Below, piece after piece: positions 1 through 6,373 of a stretch of DNA of 15,903 bases. The notes beneath the pieces were generated by a model. That model worked only from the letters and a program-made list of their open reading frames with translations, searched no databases and was not told the DNA's origin. The DNA is from Caldifarciminota bacterium (lineage in GTDB: Bacteria > Hydrothermota > UBA3072 > WFRC01). Every line of letters begins with the position of its first letter. Position 1 is the stretch's first letter. The DNA lies in NCBI GenBank assembly GCA_015486685.1, contig WFRC01000291.1:1-15903 (forward strand), read 5' to 3'. Both the position numbers and the translations under genes were made by a program.

Positions 1-545
1 AGAAAATCAGCACCAATATCATAGTGGTGTTCAAAATATGGCATAAATCCACGAATGTAAGTAGAATCATCATCATTCAACCTCATTACAGTTGTGGTTC
101 CATATATATTGCTACCTATAAGCCATACAAGGGGCATCTTTGTAGTATCATTAATTACAGGAATCCAGAATTTTACTCCCCCATATACATCCTTACTCCC
201 TAATATATACATATCGACCCGTTCACCTGATGCGGTTTCATCATTTTGTTCGTCATAGTTGCCGTAGAATGTTCCACCTCCATATATTTCAAGGTTATCT
301 ATAACTCCGTAATTCATCCCAAATTTTCCAATACCATAGTGATGATACACAGGATAATGACTTATTGCAATTCTGTCGTGATATTGCTCACGGGAATAAA
401 ATATACCGATATTTATACCAAGGTTGGCAAACGGGAGTGTTCTTGCACTCATCACAGTAAGTCCTCCACTACCTGTATATATAGAAGGATAAGCAAATGA
501 TGTCATACTTAACAAAGTCAATCCTACAATAAATTTCTTTATCAT
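1..545 (-). CDS. Outer-membrane-type protein, N-terminal part (truncated by window edge)
   Basis: The reading frame starts at ATG 543-545 and stays open to base 1, giving about 181 residues of an incomplete protein. The N-terminus, MIKKFIVGLTLLSMTSFA, is a typical Sec signal peptide with cleavage likely after SFA. The mature part is rich in Gly, Tyr and alternating hydrophobic residues (GGLTVMSARTLPFANLGINIG, IYGGGTFYGNY), which fits beta-strands of an outer-membrane barrel. A strong ribosome binding site, AAGGAGG, lies 4 nt before the ATG. The gene begins 21 bp after the 3' end of tRNA-Lys, leaving no room for its own promoter except inside the tRNA, so co-transcription is inferred. I do not recognise a named family; a porin-like or secreted beta-barrel is the best description. 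Confidence 0.75.
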   Translation of the reverse strand, partial: MIKKFIVGLTLLSMTSFAYPSIYTGSGGLTVMSARTLPFANLGINIGIFYSREQYHDRIAISHYPVYHHYGIGKFGMNYGVIDNLEIYGGGTFYGNYDEQNDETASGERVDMYILGSKDVYGGVKFWIPVINDTTKMPLVWLIGSNIYGTTTVMRLNDDDSTYIRGFMPYFEHHYDIGADF

Positions 546-566
546 TTTACCTCCTTTTTTTAAAAA

Positions 567-639
567 TGAGCCGTGCAGGAATCGAACCTGCGACACCCGG
601 CTTAAAAGGCCGGTGCTCTACCTGCTGAGCTAACGGCCC
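567..639 (-). tRNA. tRNA-Lys (anticodon UUU)
   Basis: A complete 73-nt cloverleaf reads on the minus strand. The acceptor arm GGGCCGT pairs with ACGGCTC (one G-U pair) and the discriminator base is A. The D-arm is GCTCAGCAGGTAGAGC, the anticodon stem is CCGGC/GCCGG with loop CTTTTAA (anticodon TTT at 606-604), and the T-arm is GCAGGTTCGATTCCTGC. The CCA end is not encoded: the bases after the discriminator are TTT. Confidence 0.97.
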
Positions 640-648
640 AACGCTATC

Positions 649-676
649 TATTTAACAATGATTATGAAAAAGTCAA
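649..676 (-). promoter_or_regulatory. Promoter of tRNA-Lys (and probably the downstream OMP gene)
   Basis: On the minus strand, TTGACT (676-671), a 16-bp spacer and TAAATA (654-649) place the expected start about 3 nt before the mature tRNA 5' end. No other promoter is evident between the tRNA and the OMP gene. Confidence 0.6.
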
Positions 677-684
677 GGGATAAT

Positions 685-1416
685 TTAAGTTTTTTTAAAT
701 TTATTACGGGATATTTTTATATAACAAACAATAATTGAAAGTATAAAGAAAAGCATAAGGATATCCAGAGATAGTATCTTTGGCCTTAAAGTGATTACAT
801 TAATGCATATCCAATCTGTCCTTTTGCCTATCCTTTTTTTCAGAAATTTATATAATACATTTCCACCAGGTATCTTTGTCCAATTTGTTCTTCGCACATC
901 CCTTAAAATATATCTATCTGGATAGTCCTTCGCGTCAATAACCCTTTTCATAATATCAGGATTTTTCACAATGTCATCAGCCGTTTCAGGTAAAGAATCC
1001 TTCCCAAAATATATATATCCAAAATCGGGGTCAAATACCCTCCATTTACCTTTTATGTAAGCCTCTGTAATTACATGCGTCGGAACTCCTCTGTAATATA
1101 TAAAAAGTAATCTCGCAGGTATACCCTGTTCTCTCATTAAAACGGCAGTAATCTTGGCAAAACTTCCACAAACACCTCCTTTGCGAAGAATGAACTTTGG
1201 GGTCTGGATAATATTTGGTATTTTATGAGGTGTAAGTTTGATATTTTTGTGTGCCCAATTGTTTATTAAGATTGCCTTTTTTATAGGGTTACTCTCATTC
1301 TGAACAATATCTCTGCTAATGCTGGAAAAGATTCTGTTATCATTCAGAATATCTATACTTAGATATAAAATTACCGCAAAGAATATAATATAAAAATAAA
1401 GACATTTTTTCCTCAT
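685..1416 (-). CDS. Membrane-anchored transglutaminase-like (papain-fold) protein
   Basis: The protein has 243 residues from the start chosen here. The core carries the transglutaminase-like Cys-His-Asp triad: C83 in GGVCGSFA, H114 in THVITEAY and D129 in VFDPDFG. The N-terminus (MRKKCLYFYIIFFAVILYLS) is a signal anchor or uncleaved signal. A second hydrophobic segment at about 214-233 is followed by a basic tail, so the catalytic domain probably lies outside the cytoplasm between two helices. The frame could also begin at 1437, 7 codons upstream. ATG 1416 is preferred because a TTGATT-N17-TATACT promoter ends exactly 6 nt before it and it gives a better n-region. Bacterial members of this fold act as proteases, peptidases or amidases, or in cross-linking; the substrate is unknown. 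It is divergent from the DUF401 permease. Confidence 0.8.
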   Translation of the reverse strand: MRKKCLYFYIIFFAVILYLSIDILNDNRIFSSISRDIVQNESNPIKKAILINNWAHKNIKLTPHKIPNIIQTPKFILRKGGVCGSFAKITAVLMREQGIPARLLFIYYRGVPTHVITEAYIKGKWRVFDPDFGYIYFGKDSLPETADDIVKNPDIMKRVIDAKDYPDRYILRDVRRTNWTKIPGGNVLYKFLKKRIGKRTDWICINVITLRPKILSLDILMLFFILSIIVCYIKISRNKFKKT

Positions 1417-1422
1417 ATCAAG

Positions 1423-1451
1423 AGTATAAAAATACATCTAAAAAAAATCAA
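1423..1451 (-). promoter_or_regulatory. Promoter of the transglutaminase-like gene, leaderless geometry
   Basis: On the minus strand, TTGATT (1451-1446), 17 bp, TATACT (1428-1423), then CTTGAT and ATG at 1416. The predicted transcription start falls on or next to the start codon, and there is no Shine-Dalgarno sequence. Confidence 0.55.
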
Positions 1452-1460
1452 GTTTTTAAT

Positions 1461-1488
1461 TTGCATTATAAGATATATTCAGTATATA
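1461..1488 (+). promoter_or_regulatory. Possible promoter of the DUF401 permease gene
   Basis: TTGCAT (1461-1466), 16 bp, TATATA (1483-1488), then 7 nt to ATG 1496. The -35 match is weak. If used, transcription would start at the ATG, and the AAGGTGAT word at 1488-1495 would serve as discriminator DNA rather than as a ribosome binding site. If transcription starts further upstream, AAGGTGAT would be an unusually close Shine-Dalgarno sequence. Confidence 0.3.
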
Positions 1489-1495
1489 AGGTGAT

Positions 1496-2704
1496 ATGAA
1501 CACATTATATATATTATTATTGGTTATATTTTTGATTATACTCATTAGACTCAGATTTGACCTGTGGATTGTTTTTCTCTCCGGTGCATTTCTTGTTGCC
1601 CTCTTATTCAGGATGAGTCCCGCCGCTTTTATGCATTCTTTTCTTATTGGTGGATTTTCCATTAAGACATTAAGGGTAACAGGCATTGTTTATCTCGTAC
1701 TTTTACTTGCAAGTGAATTCAAAGAGCTCGGTGTGCTCGAGCTATTGGCAGAAGGTATCCAGAAGATTATCCCAAATAGGTTTTTCTCCATCGCCGTTCC
1801 ACCTGCAATTATTGGATTGCTGCCAATGCCCGGCGGGGCACTGGTATCTGCCCCTATCGTTGACGAGGTAACAAAAAATACCTCACTTAATCCAGAAGAA
1901 AAAACATTCCTGAACTTCTGGTTCAGGCATATCTGGGAATATTTCTGGCCCCTTTATCCTGGACTTATTGTTGCCTCAGCCGTACTTGGTATCCCTATAT
2001 TGAAAATTTCAGGATTCCAATATCCTATGACGATATCAGCCATCATTATAGGTATCTTGTGGAGTATGAGGATTGTAAATATAAAAGAAGGCACAGGTGA
2101 AAATTTCAACGCAAGGTATGCAGGAATTTTACTCCTCACTTTTTCTCCAATAGGTCTTGTAATAATTCTTTCAACAATCTTAAAATGGGATATATTTTAC
2201 TCTATGCTATTAACCTGTTTCATTTTGATTATATACTCCTATTTTAGAAAATCCTCTTTGAAAAGGATATTAAAAGCGAGTTTTATGTATAAAACGATTT
2301 TACTGATACTTACAGTAATGATATTTAAACAGGTATTATTAGACTCGTCTGCATTAAAATTATCTATACCACAAAGCAATCCCTATGTCTATAAACTTTT
2401 TGTCCTGTTTATTGTCCCATTTTTTGTGGGACTTCTTACGGGTGTTAATCAAGCGTATGTAGCGATTTCTTTTCCGCTCTTACTCCCCTTTATAAATCCT
2501 CATTCACCAAATATGGTATATATTCTGATTGCATATACAAGTGGATTTGCCGGGGTGCTTTTATCTCCCGCCCATCTCTGCTTGATACTAACAAGGAACT
2601 ATTTTAAGGCAAAATTTTCTGGTATCTATAAATTGCTTATTCCCCCCGTTTCTATTGTATACCTATTGATGTTATTATATATCTGGGGACGGAGATATTT
2701 TTAG
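1496..2704 (+). CDS. DUF401 family integral membrane protein (putative permease)
   Basis: This is a 402-residue polytopic membrane protein with roughly ten or more hydrophobic segments from residue 3 to the C-terminus. Family hallmarks are PMPGGALVSAP at 110-120, the conserved block FWFRHIWEYFWPLYPG at 141-156 and, in the second half, SGFAGVLLSPAHLC. The two halves each carry a Gly/Pro-rich re-entrant-like motif (PMPGGA and SPAH), as in ion-transporter-like permeases. The DUF401 family is found in archaea and thermophilic or anaerobic bacteria; its substrate is not established. It is monocistronic: the next gene is over 400 bp away. Family assignment rests on recognising the PMPGGALVSAP and WEYFWPLYPG motifs. 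Confidence 0.85.
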   Translation: MNTLYILLLVIFLIILIRLRFDLWIVFLSGAFLVALLFRMSPAAFMHSFLIGGFSIKTLRVTGIVYLVLLLASEFKELGVLELLAEGIQKIIPNRFFSIAVPPAIIGLLPMPGGALVSAPIVDEVTKNTSLNPEEKTFLNFWFRHIWEYFWPLYPGLIVASAVLGIPILKISGFQYPMTISAIIIGILWSMRIVNIKEGTGENFNARYAGILLLTFSPIGLVIILSTILKWDIFYSMLLTCFILIIYSYFRKSSLKRILKASFMYKTILLILTVMIFKQVLLDSSALKLSIPQSNPYVYKLFVLFIVPFFVGLLTGVNQAYVAISFPLLLPFINPHSPNMVYILIAYTSGFAGVLLSPAHLCLILTRNYFKAKFSGIYKLLIPPVSIVYLLMLLYIWGRRYF

Positions 2705-2724
2705 TTCAAGTAGATGAGGAAGGT

Positions 2725-2796
2725 AGCAGTTAGCCGATAGTAACGACCAGAATAATGCGGGATGCGGAATTATCTCGTCAATCGTAATTCGTTAAT
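2725..2796 (+). repeat. Blocks of degenerate heptamer tandem repeats
   Basis: The start of the 410-bp gap after the permease gene is largely built of 7-bp words in series. AGCAGTT-AGCCGAT-AGTAACG runs from 2725 to 2745, ATGCGGG-ATGCGGA from 2755 to 2768, and CGTCAAT-CGTAATT-CGTTAAT from 2776 to 2796. Each block has its own word but keeps period 7. No protein-like coding signal was found; an 81-codon frame on the minus strand (2770-3015) is composed of these repeats. Confidence 0.6.
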
Positions 2797-2818
2797 TGTA
2801 AAAACAGCAGACAACAAC

Positions 2819-2837
2819 GCATTCACACGGTGAATGC
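2819..2837. repeat. Perfect 8-bp inverted repeat (hairpin)
   Basis: GCATTCAC (2819-2826) and GTGAATGC (2830-2837) are exact reverse complements around the triloop ACG. No T-run follows, so it is not a classical terminator. Confidence 0.7.
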
Positions 2838-2864
2838 ACTCCAAAATACTCCTCCCCACCTGTG

Positions 2865-2899
2865 AGATTGCCACGCTCCCGTTGGTCGCTCGCAATAAC
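2865..2899. repeat. Copy of a widespread intergenic palindromic element
   Basis: On the minus strand the segment reads ATTGCGAGCGACC-AACGGGA-GCGTGGCAAT, with ATTGC/GCAAT ends (2867-2871 and 2892-2896). From memory this resembles the ATTGCGAGCGAC...GGGAGCGTGGCAATCTC intergenic repeat seen in many unrelated bacterial genomes. The inverted ends are seen directly; family membership is recollection. Confidence 0.5.
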
Positions 2900-2902
2900 A
2901 AT

Positions 2903-2926
2903 GCGGTTAGCGGTTGGCGGTAAGCG
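2903..2926 (+). repeat. Heptamer array GCGGTTA-GCGGTTG-GCGGTAA-GCG
   Basis: Three consecutive 7-bp units with consensus GCGGTWR and a partial fourth, directly next to the palindromic element. Same period as the blocks at 2725-2796 but a different word. Confidence 0.7.
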
Positions 2927-2953
2927 TATTTCTGCCAACGGCTTTCGTTTTGA

Positions 2954-3005
2954 CTGACCCCGCTGAATAATTCAAATTTGGGAGTTTGCAACCCCCGTCC
3001 CTTAA
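2954..3005 (-). repeat. G-run motifs like those at the transposase element end
   Basis: On the minus strand this stretch contains TTAAGGGACGGGGGTT (3005-2990) and GGGGTCAG (2961-2954). The first resembles ATAAGGGGACGGGGTTT at 7579-7595. The second is identical to part of GGGGTCAGG at 13724-13732, the outer end of the RAYT element. This suggests an old fragment of the same repeat family. Confidence 0.35.
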
Positions 3006-3037
3006 TTCTTAACAAAACTTACATACCAATCCCTGTC

Positions 3038-3084
3038 TTTTTTGACAAAAAATCAAAATAAACCCTTGACTTTTTTGACAAAAA
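3038..3084. promoter_or_regulatory. Two palindromic operator-like sites 33 bp apart
   Basis: TTTTTTG-A-CAAAAAA at 3038-3052 is a perfect odd palindrome. TTTTTTGACAAAAA at 3071-3084 repeats it one base shorter. Their starts are exactly 33 bp apart, about three helical turns. The second lies between the -35 and -10 elements of the ATPase promoter, where a bound dimer would block polymerase. Regulatory function is inferred. Confidence 0.45.
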
Positions 3085-3094
3085 TGTTTATAAT
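3066..3094 (+). promoter_or_regulatory. Promoter of the AAA ATPase gene
   Basis: TTGACT (3066-3071), 17-bp spacer, consensus TATAAT (3089-3094). The expected start near 3101 leaves a short leader containing GGAGG at 3109-3113. This promoter makes a leadered message, unlike most others in the window. Confidence 0.7.
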
Positions 3095-3114
3095 TATACA
3101 AAAAATATGGAGGA

Positions 3115-4458
3115 ATGATGAATAGAATAGCAATGGAATATCTTGTTAAATGGAAAAATGGGAAGGCCAGGAAGCCTTTAATAATAAGAGGAGCAAGACA
3201 AACAGGGAAAACATATCTGGTAAGAGAATTTGGAAAAAAGCATTTTTCCTATTTTGTAGAGATAAATTTTGAATACGAAAGAGAAGCGTGCAAATTGTTT
3301 AATAGAAATTATGACCCTGATAGGGTTATAAAATTTATATCAGCCAGATATGATATTCCTGTCAATAAAAAAACCCTGATATTTTTTGATGAAATTCAGG
3401 AGTGCCCTGATGCCTTAATTTCAATGAGATATTTTTATGAAAAGAAACCGGAATTATTCATAATTGGTGCAGGGTCTCTTCTGGAATTTACCGTTGAAGA
3501 AATTGGTATTCCAGTGGGAAGGATAAGAAGTCTATATTTATATCCAATGAGTTTTTACGAATTTCTTGTGGCGAGAGGAAAAAAAGGGTATATTGAGATG
3601 ATTTTAGATAATAGCGAAAATGCTCCGATTGATGAACCTATACATAATGAATTAATAGAACTTATGGGAGAATATCTTGCAACGGGAGGAATGCCAGAAG
3701 CAGTAAAAGCGTATATTGAAGGAAACGGGGACTTTACATTGGTGAAAAATGTTCAAGAAGATATAGTATCAACATTCACGCAGGATTTTCATAAATACGC
3801 TAAAAAAAAGGGCATTAAGTATGTTGAAAAGGTATTTGAATCAATTCCTGTTCATGTAGGTGAAAAATTTGTATTTAGCAAGATAGATGAATACTTGAAG
3901 ATAAGAGAAATAAAAGGTGCATTAGAACTTCTTACAAAAGCAGGTATTGTGCATAAGGTATTTCACACCTCTGCCAATGGAATTCCTCTTGGAGCAGAGA
4001 TGAATTACAAAAGGTTTAAGGTAATATTTATGGATGTAGGGTTATCACAAACATTAATGGGAGAGAATAGGGATAAATGGTTTTTAAACCCTCGGAAAAG
4101 CATCGTCGCAAGGGGTAGTATTGCCGAAAACTTTACGGGGATAGAGATGCTTGCCTATTCCAATCCATTTAACAAAAAAAATTTATACTACTGGGTAAGA
4201 GAAAAAATAATTGTAGAAAAAGATGGTGAGAAGTATAGGAAAAGAAGAAATGCAGAGGTAGATTATGTAGATACCATTAATGAAAACATAATACCAATAG
4301 AAGTTAAGTCAGGCAGAAACTGGCGTTCCAATAGTATAAAAATATTTATAGAAGAGAAGATAATCCCATACGGAGTGGTATTTTCTAATGAAAATTTCAG
4401 GAAGGATAAAAACCTGAAAATTATTCCTCTCTATGCAATAATGAAATTGTATATGTAG
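3115..4458 (+). CDS. AAA family ATPase with C-terminal DUF4143 domain
   Basis: The protein has 447 residues. The N-terminal P-loop domain carries Walker A GARQTGKT (26-33), Walker B LIFFDEIQ (88-95) and a sensor-like IIGAGS (116-121). The C-terminal DUF4143 part has a PD-(D/E)XK-like signature, with E338, E381-V-D383 and the IEVKSG strand (E396, K398). This domain order is the usual one for the very common AAA_14/DUF4143 ATPases, whose role is poorly defined; they are often mobile and multicopy. Tandem ATGs at 3115 and 3118 are both possible starts; GGAGG at 3109-3113 is better spaced (4 nt) for the second. It is monocistronic, with its own promoter and two operator-like palindromes upstream. 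The 117 bp after it contain only the folP promoter. Confidence 0.9.
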   Translation: MMNRIAMEYLVKWKNGKARKPLIIRGARQTGKTYLVREFGKKHFSYFVEINFEYEREACKLFNRNYDPDRVIKFISARYDIPVNKKTLIFFDEIQECPDALISMRYFYEKKPELFIIGAGSLLEFTVEEIGIPVGRIRSLYLYPMSFYEFLVARGKKGYIEMILDNSENAPIDEPIHNELIELMGEYLATGGMPEAVKAYIEGNGDFTLVKNVQEDIVSTFTQDFHKYAKKKGIKYVEKVFESIPVHVGEKFVFSKIDEYLKIREIKGALELLTKAGIVHKVFHTSANGIPLGAEMNYKRFKVIFMDVGLSQTLMGENRDKWFLNPRKSIVARGSIAENFTGIEMLAYSNPFNKKNLYYWVREKIIVEKDGEKYRKRRNAEVDYVDTINENIIPIEVKSGRNWRSNSIKIFIEEKIIPYGVVFSNENFRKDKNLKIIPLYAIMKLYM

Positions 4459-4542
4459 GTGATGAGTGTCTGGTGGGAACAGTGCTTCTGAGGGTAAATG
4501 TGAGGTTTTGAAGAAAAAAATCAAATTTACGAAGTTTTTTTG

Positions 4543-4570
4543 TTGACTATAAGGAAATTTTTATTAACAT
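4543..4570 (+). promoter_or_regulatory. Promoter of the folP operon, near-leaderless
   Basis: TTGACT (4543-4548), 16 bp, TAACAT (4565-4570), then AGGAT and ATG at 4576. The -10 match is 4 of 6. The predicted start lies at or next to the ATG, so AGGAT would not be transcribed as a full ribosome binding site. Confidence 0.45.
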
Positions 4571-4575
4571 AGGAT

Positions 4576-5754
4576 ATGCATAATATTAAGATTATAGACT
4601 TCAGAAATTTTAAGGATGCTGAAAAATATCTAAGAGAGATAGGGGTGGATAAAGAAGTAATTCCTCTTCTGAGGGATAAGATGTTTTTCTATGTGTTAAA
4701 GATTGATGGGGTAAATCCGGGTGAAGCAAATATTATAAAACAGACAGCACTCTCAAAAGGCACAGATGCGGCTGTTCATCGGGATGTGATTACAGGCAAA
4801 AAGAAAAAGTCCGATATGCTCCTTGCGGGCACAAAAAGTGAACTTTTGAAGATTGCTGATGCCCTGAAAGGACAACCATTTGGTCTATCTGGGATTTCGT
4901 CCTATATCCGTAATTTTTTCAAGACTGATAGTAACAGGTGGACAATTAAGGGCAAAACACTTGATATAACCAGCCCCTTGATTATGGGTATCCTGAATGT
5001 GACACCCGATTCTTTTTATGATGGTGGTAAATACATTAATGTAGATAGAGCAATAGAAAAGGCGTATCAGATGAAAGAGGATGGTGCGGATATCATTGAT
5101 ATTGGAGGAGAATCTTCAAGACCAGGTGCAGAACCCATTACAATAGCAACAGAATTAAAAAGGGTTATACCCGTAATAGAAAGATTGGAAGGGTTCAATA
5201 TCCCTATTTCCATTGATACATATAAAAGCAGGGTAGCGAAGGAGGCAATAGATGCAGGTGCCGTAATTGTGAATGACATATCGGGGCTGAGATTCGATAA
5301 AAAACTTGCCCCTCTGGTTGCAAAAAATAATGTGGGGTATATACTTATGCATATGTTAGGAACACCAAAAAATATGCAAAAAAACCCCACATATCAGGAT
5401 GTAATCGGTGAAATTTTTAATTTTTTCACAGAAAGATTGGCATTTGCGCAAGATTGTGCCATAAATTATGAGAATATTGTGATAGACCCCGGTATTGGTT
5501 TTGGCAAAAGATTAGAAGATAATATTGATATTCTTAGGAATATCAAAACATTTACTACATTCAAGAGGCCTATACTCATTGGTGCCTCAAGAAAATCATT
5601 CATCGGTGGTATTACAGGACTTGACAAGGAAGAAAGATTAGAAGGAAGTCTGGCTGCTGTTTCTGCTGGAATTTATGGCGGTGCGAGTATCTTTCGTGTC
5701 CACGATGTAAAAGAAACAAAAAGATTTTTAACTGTGCTGGAGAAAATAGATTGA
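4576..5754 (+). CDS. folP: Dihydropteroate synthase with N-terminal extension
   Basis: Dihydropteroate synthase condenses 6-hydroxymethyl-dihydropterin diphosphate with p-aminobenzoate to give dihydropteroate in folate synthesis, in the cytoplasm. The protein has 392 residues; the canonical TIM barrel occupies about 130-392. Visible motifs are MGILNVTPDSF (137-147), DIIDIGGESSRPGA (172-185), SIDTYK (212-217), NDISG (233-237), LMHMLGTPKNMQ (257-268), DPGIGFGK (304-311), GASRKSF (336-342) and RVHDV (374-378), so the barrel appears intact. The first ~125 residues are an extension absent from the roughly 280-residue enzyme of model bacteria; long forms occur in several deep-branching lineages and archaea. 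It is the first gene of a run with the nitroreductase (40-bp gap) and the acyl-CoA dehydrogenase-like gene; a metabolic link is not obvious. Confidence 0.95.
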   Translation: MHNIKIIDFRNFKDAEKYLREIGVDKEVIPLLRDKMFFYVLKIDGVNPGEANIIKQTALSKGTDAAVHRDVITGKKKKSDMLLAGTKSELLKIADALKGQPFGLSGISSYIRNFFKTDSNRWTIKGKTLDITSPLIMGILNVTPDSFYDGGKYINVDRAIEKAYQMKEDGADIIDIGGESSRPGAEPITIATELKRVIPVIERLEGFNIPISIDTYKSRVAKEAIDAGAVIVNDISGLRFDKKLAPLVAKNNVGYILMHMLGTPKNMQKNPTYQDVIGEIFNFFTERLAFAQDCAINYENIVIDPGIGFGKRLEDNIDILRNIKTFTTFKRPILIGASRKSFIGGITGLDKEERLEGSLAAVSAGIYGGASIFRVHDVKETKRFLTVLEKID

Positions 5755-5756
5755 AA

Positions 5757-5801
5757 ATGGGGAAGGCATCCATCAGCCAGGGTAATAGGAGGGCATTGTA
5801 G
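5757..5801 (+). CDS. Possible 14-codon upstream ORF between folP and nitroreductase
   Basis: An ATG 2 nt after the folP stop opens a frame encoding MGKASISQGNRRAL, ending at TAG 5799-5801. It contains the AGGAGG of the next gene and overlaps its proposed ATT start by 7 nt, an arrangement that could couple translation. It may equally be chance or a remnant of a sequencing or assembly indel. Confidence 0.2.
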   Translation: MGKASISQGNRRAL

Positions 5802-6373
5802 AACTTCTTGATACAATAAAGGGTAGAAGATGCCATAGAAGGTTTAGTGATAAGCCTGTACCGCGGGATTTATTGGAAGGTATACTTCAAGATGCCCTGT
5901 GGGCACCTTCTGGAATGAACTTTCAGAACTGGTATTTTGTTGTTGTAAGTGGTGAATATCTGGAAAAGATGCGAGCAATCAGCAGGGAAGCATACGAAAA
6001 GTATGTAAAGAGCGATGTTGAAAAAATTTTTAAGGGTAAAGAAAAAATCATCAAAGAGACAAGGCAATTCTTCTACACCCTGGGTAATGCCCCTGTCATA
6101 ATTTGTGCATACAGGGAAAAGACTGTTGAAGGAGAGCTAACAGATATACAAACTGTTGCAGCTGCCATCTATAATATTTTGCTGATTGCTTACGAAAGAG
6201 GATTGGCAAGTTGCTGGATGACAGGGCCTGTATGGATGGAAGAAGAAATAAATAGGATTTTAGGGGTCAAGGGTAAACGCCTTCAGGCATTTATTCCTGT
6301 GGGATATCCTATTTATAATCCACCAATACCAAAAAGGAAAGGAGATAAGGTAAAATGGTCAGGATGGGATTAG
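5795..6373 (+). CDS. Nitroreductase family FMN-dependent oxidoreductase, ATT start
   Basis: Family members reduce nitro groups, quinones or flavin-related substrates with NAD(P)H using bound FMN, usually as cytoplasmic dimers. From the proposed start the protein has 192 residues. Motifs are LLDTIKGRRCHRRFSDKPV (4-22), whose Arg cluster binds the FMN phosphate, and ALWAPSGMNFQNW (34-46). The C-terminal half has GLASCWM and AFIPVGYP. No ATG, GTG or TTG precedes this conserved N-terminus: the upstream in-frame stop is TAG 5786-5788, and the first TTG (5873) would delete the FMN-binding Arg region. ATT 5795, 2 nt after AGGAGG (5787-5792), gives the expected family N-terminus. The gene overlaps the next one by 19 bp. 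Confidence 0.85.
   Translation: MVELLDTIKGRRCHRRFSDKPVPRDLLEGILQDALWAPSGMNFQNWYFVVVSGEYLEKMRAISREAYEKYVKSDVEKIFKGKEKIIKETRQFFYTLGNAPVIICAYREKTVEGELTDIQTVAAAIYNILLIAYERGLASCWMTGPVWMEEEINRILGVKGKRLQAFIPVGYPIYNPPIPKRKGDKVKWSGWD

Noticed and set aside
246..500. 84-codon plus-strand frame
   Set aside because: Shadow of the outer-membrane protein gene on the minus strand, which has a signal peptide and ribosome binding site.
2819..2837. Hairpin as terminator of the DUF401 gene
   Set aside because: It lies 115 bp downstream, is not followed by a T-run, and is embedded in repeat DNA.
2770..3015. 81-codon minus-strand frame in the intergenic repeats
   Set aside because: It consists of heptamer arrays and palindromic elements, has no ribosome binding site and no protein-like motif.
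3075..3094. TTGACA (3075-3080) as -35 for the ATPase promoter
   Set aside because: The spacer to TATAAT would be 8 bp; TTGACT at 3066-3071 gives the correct 17 bp.
5873..5875. TTG start for the nitroreductase
   Set aside because: It would remove the conserved RRCHRRF flavin-binding region, which is in frame upstream.
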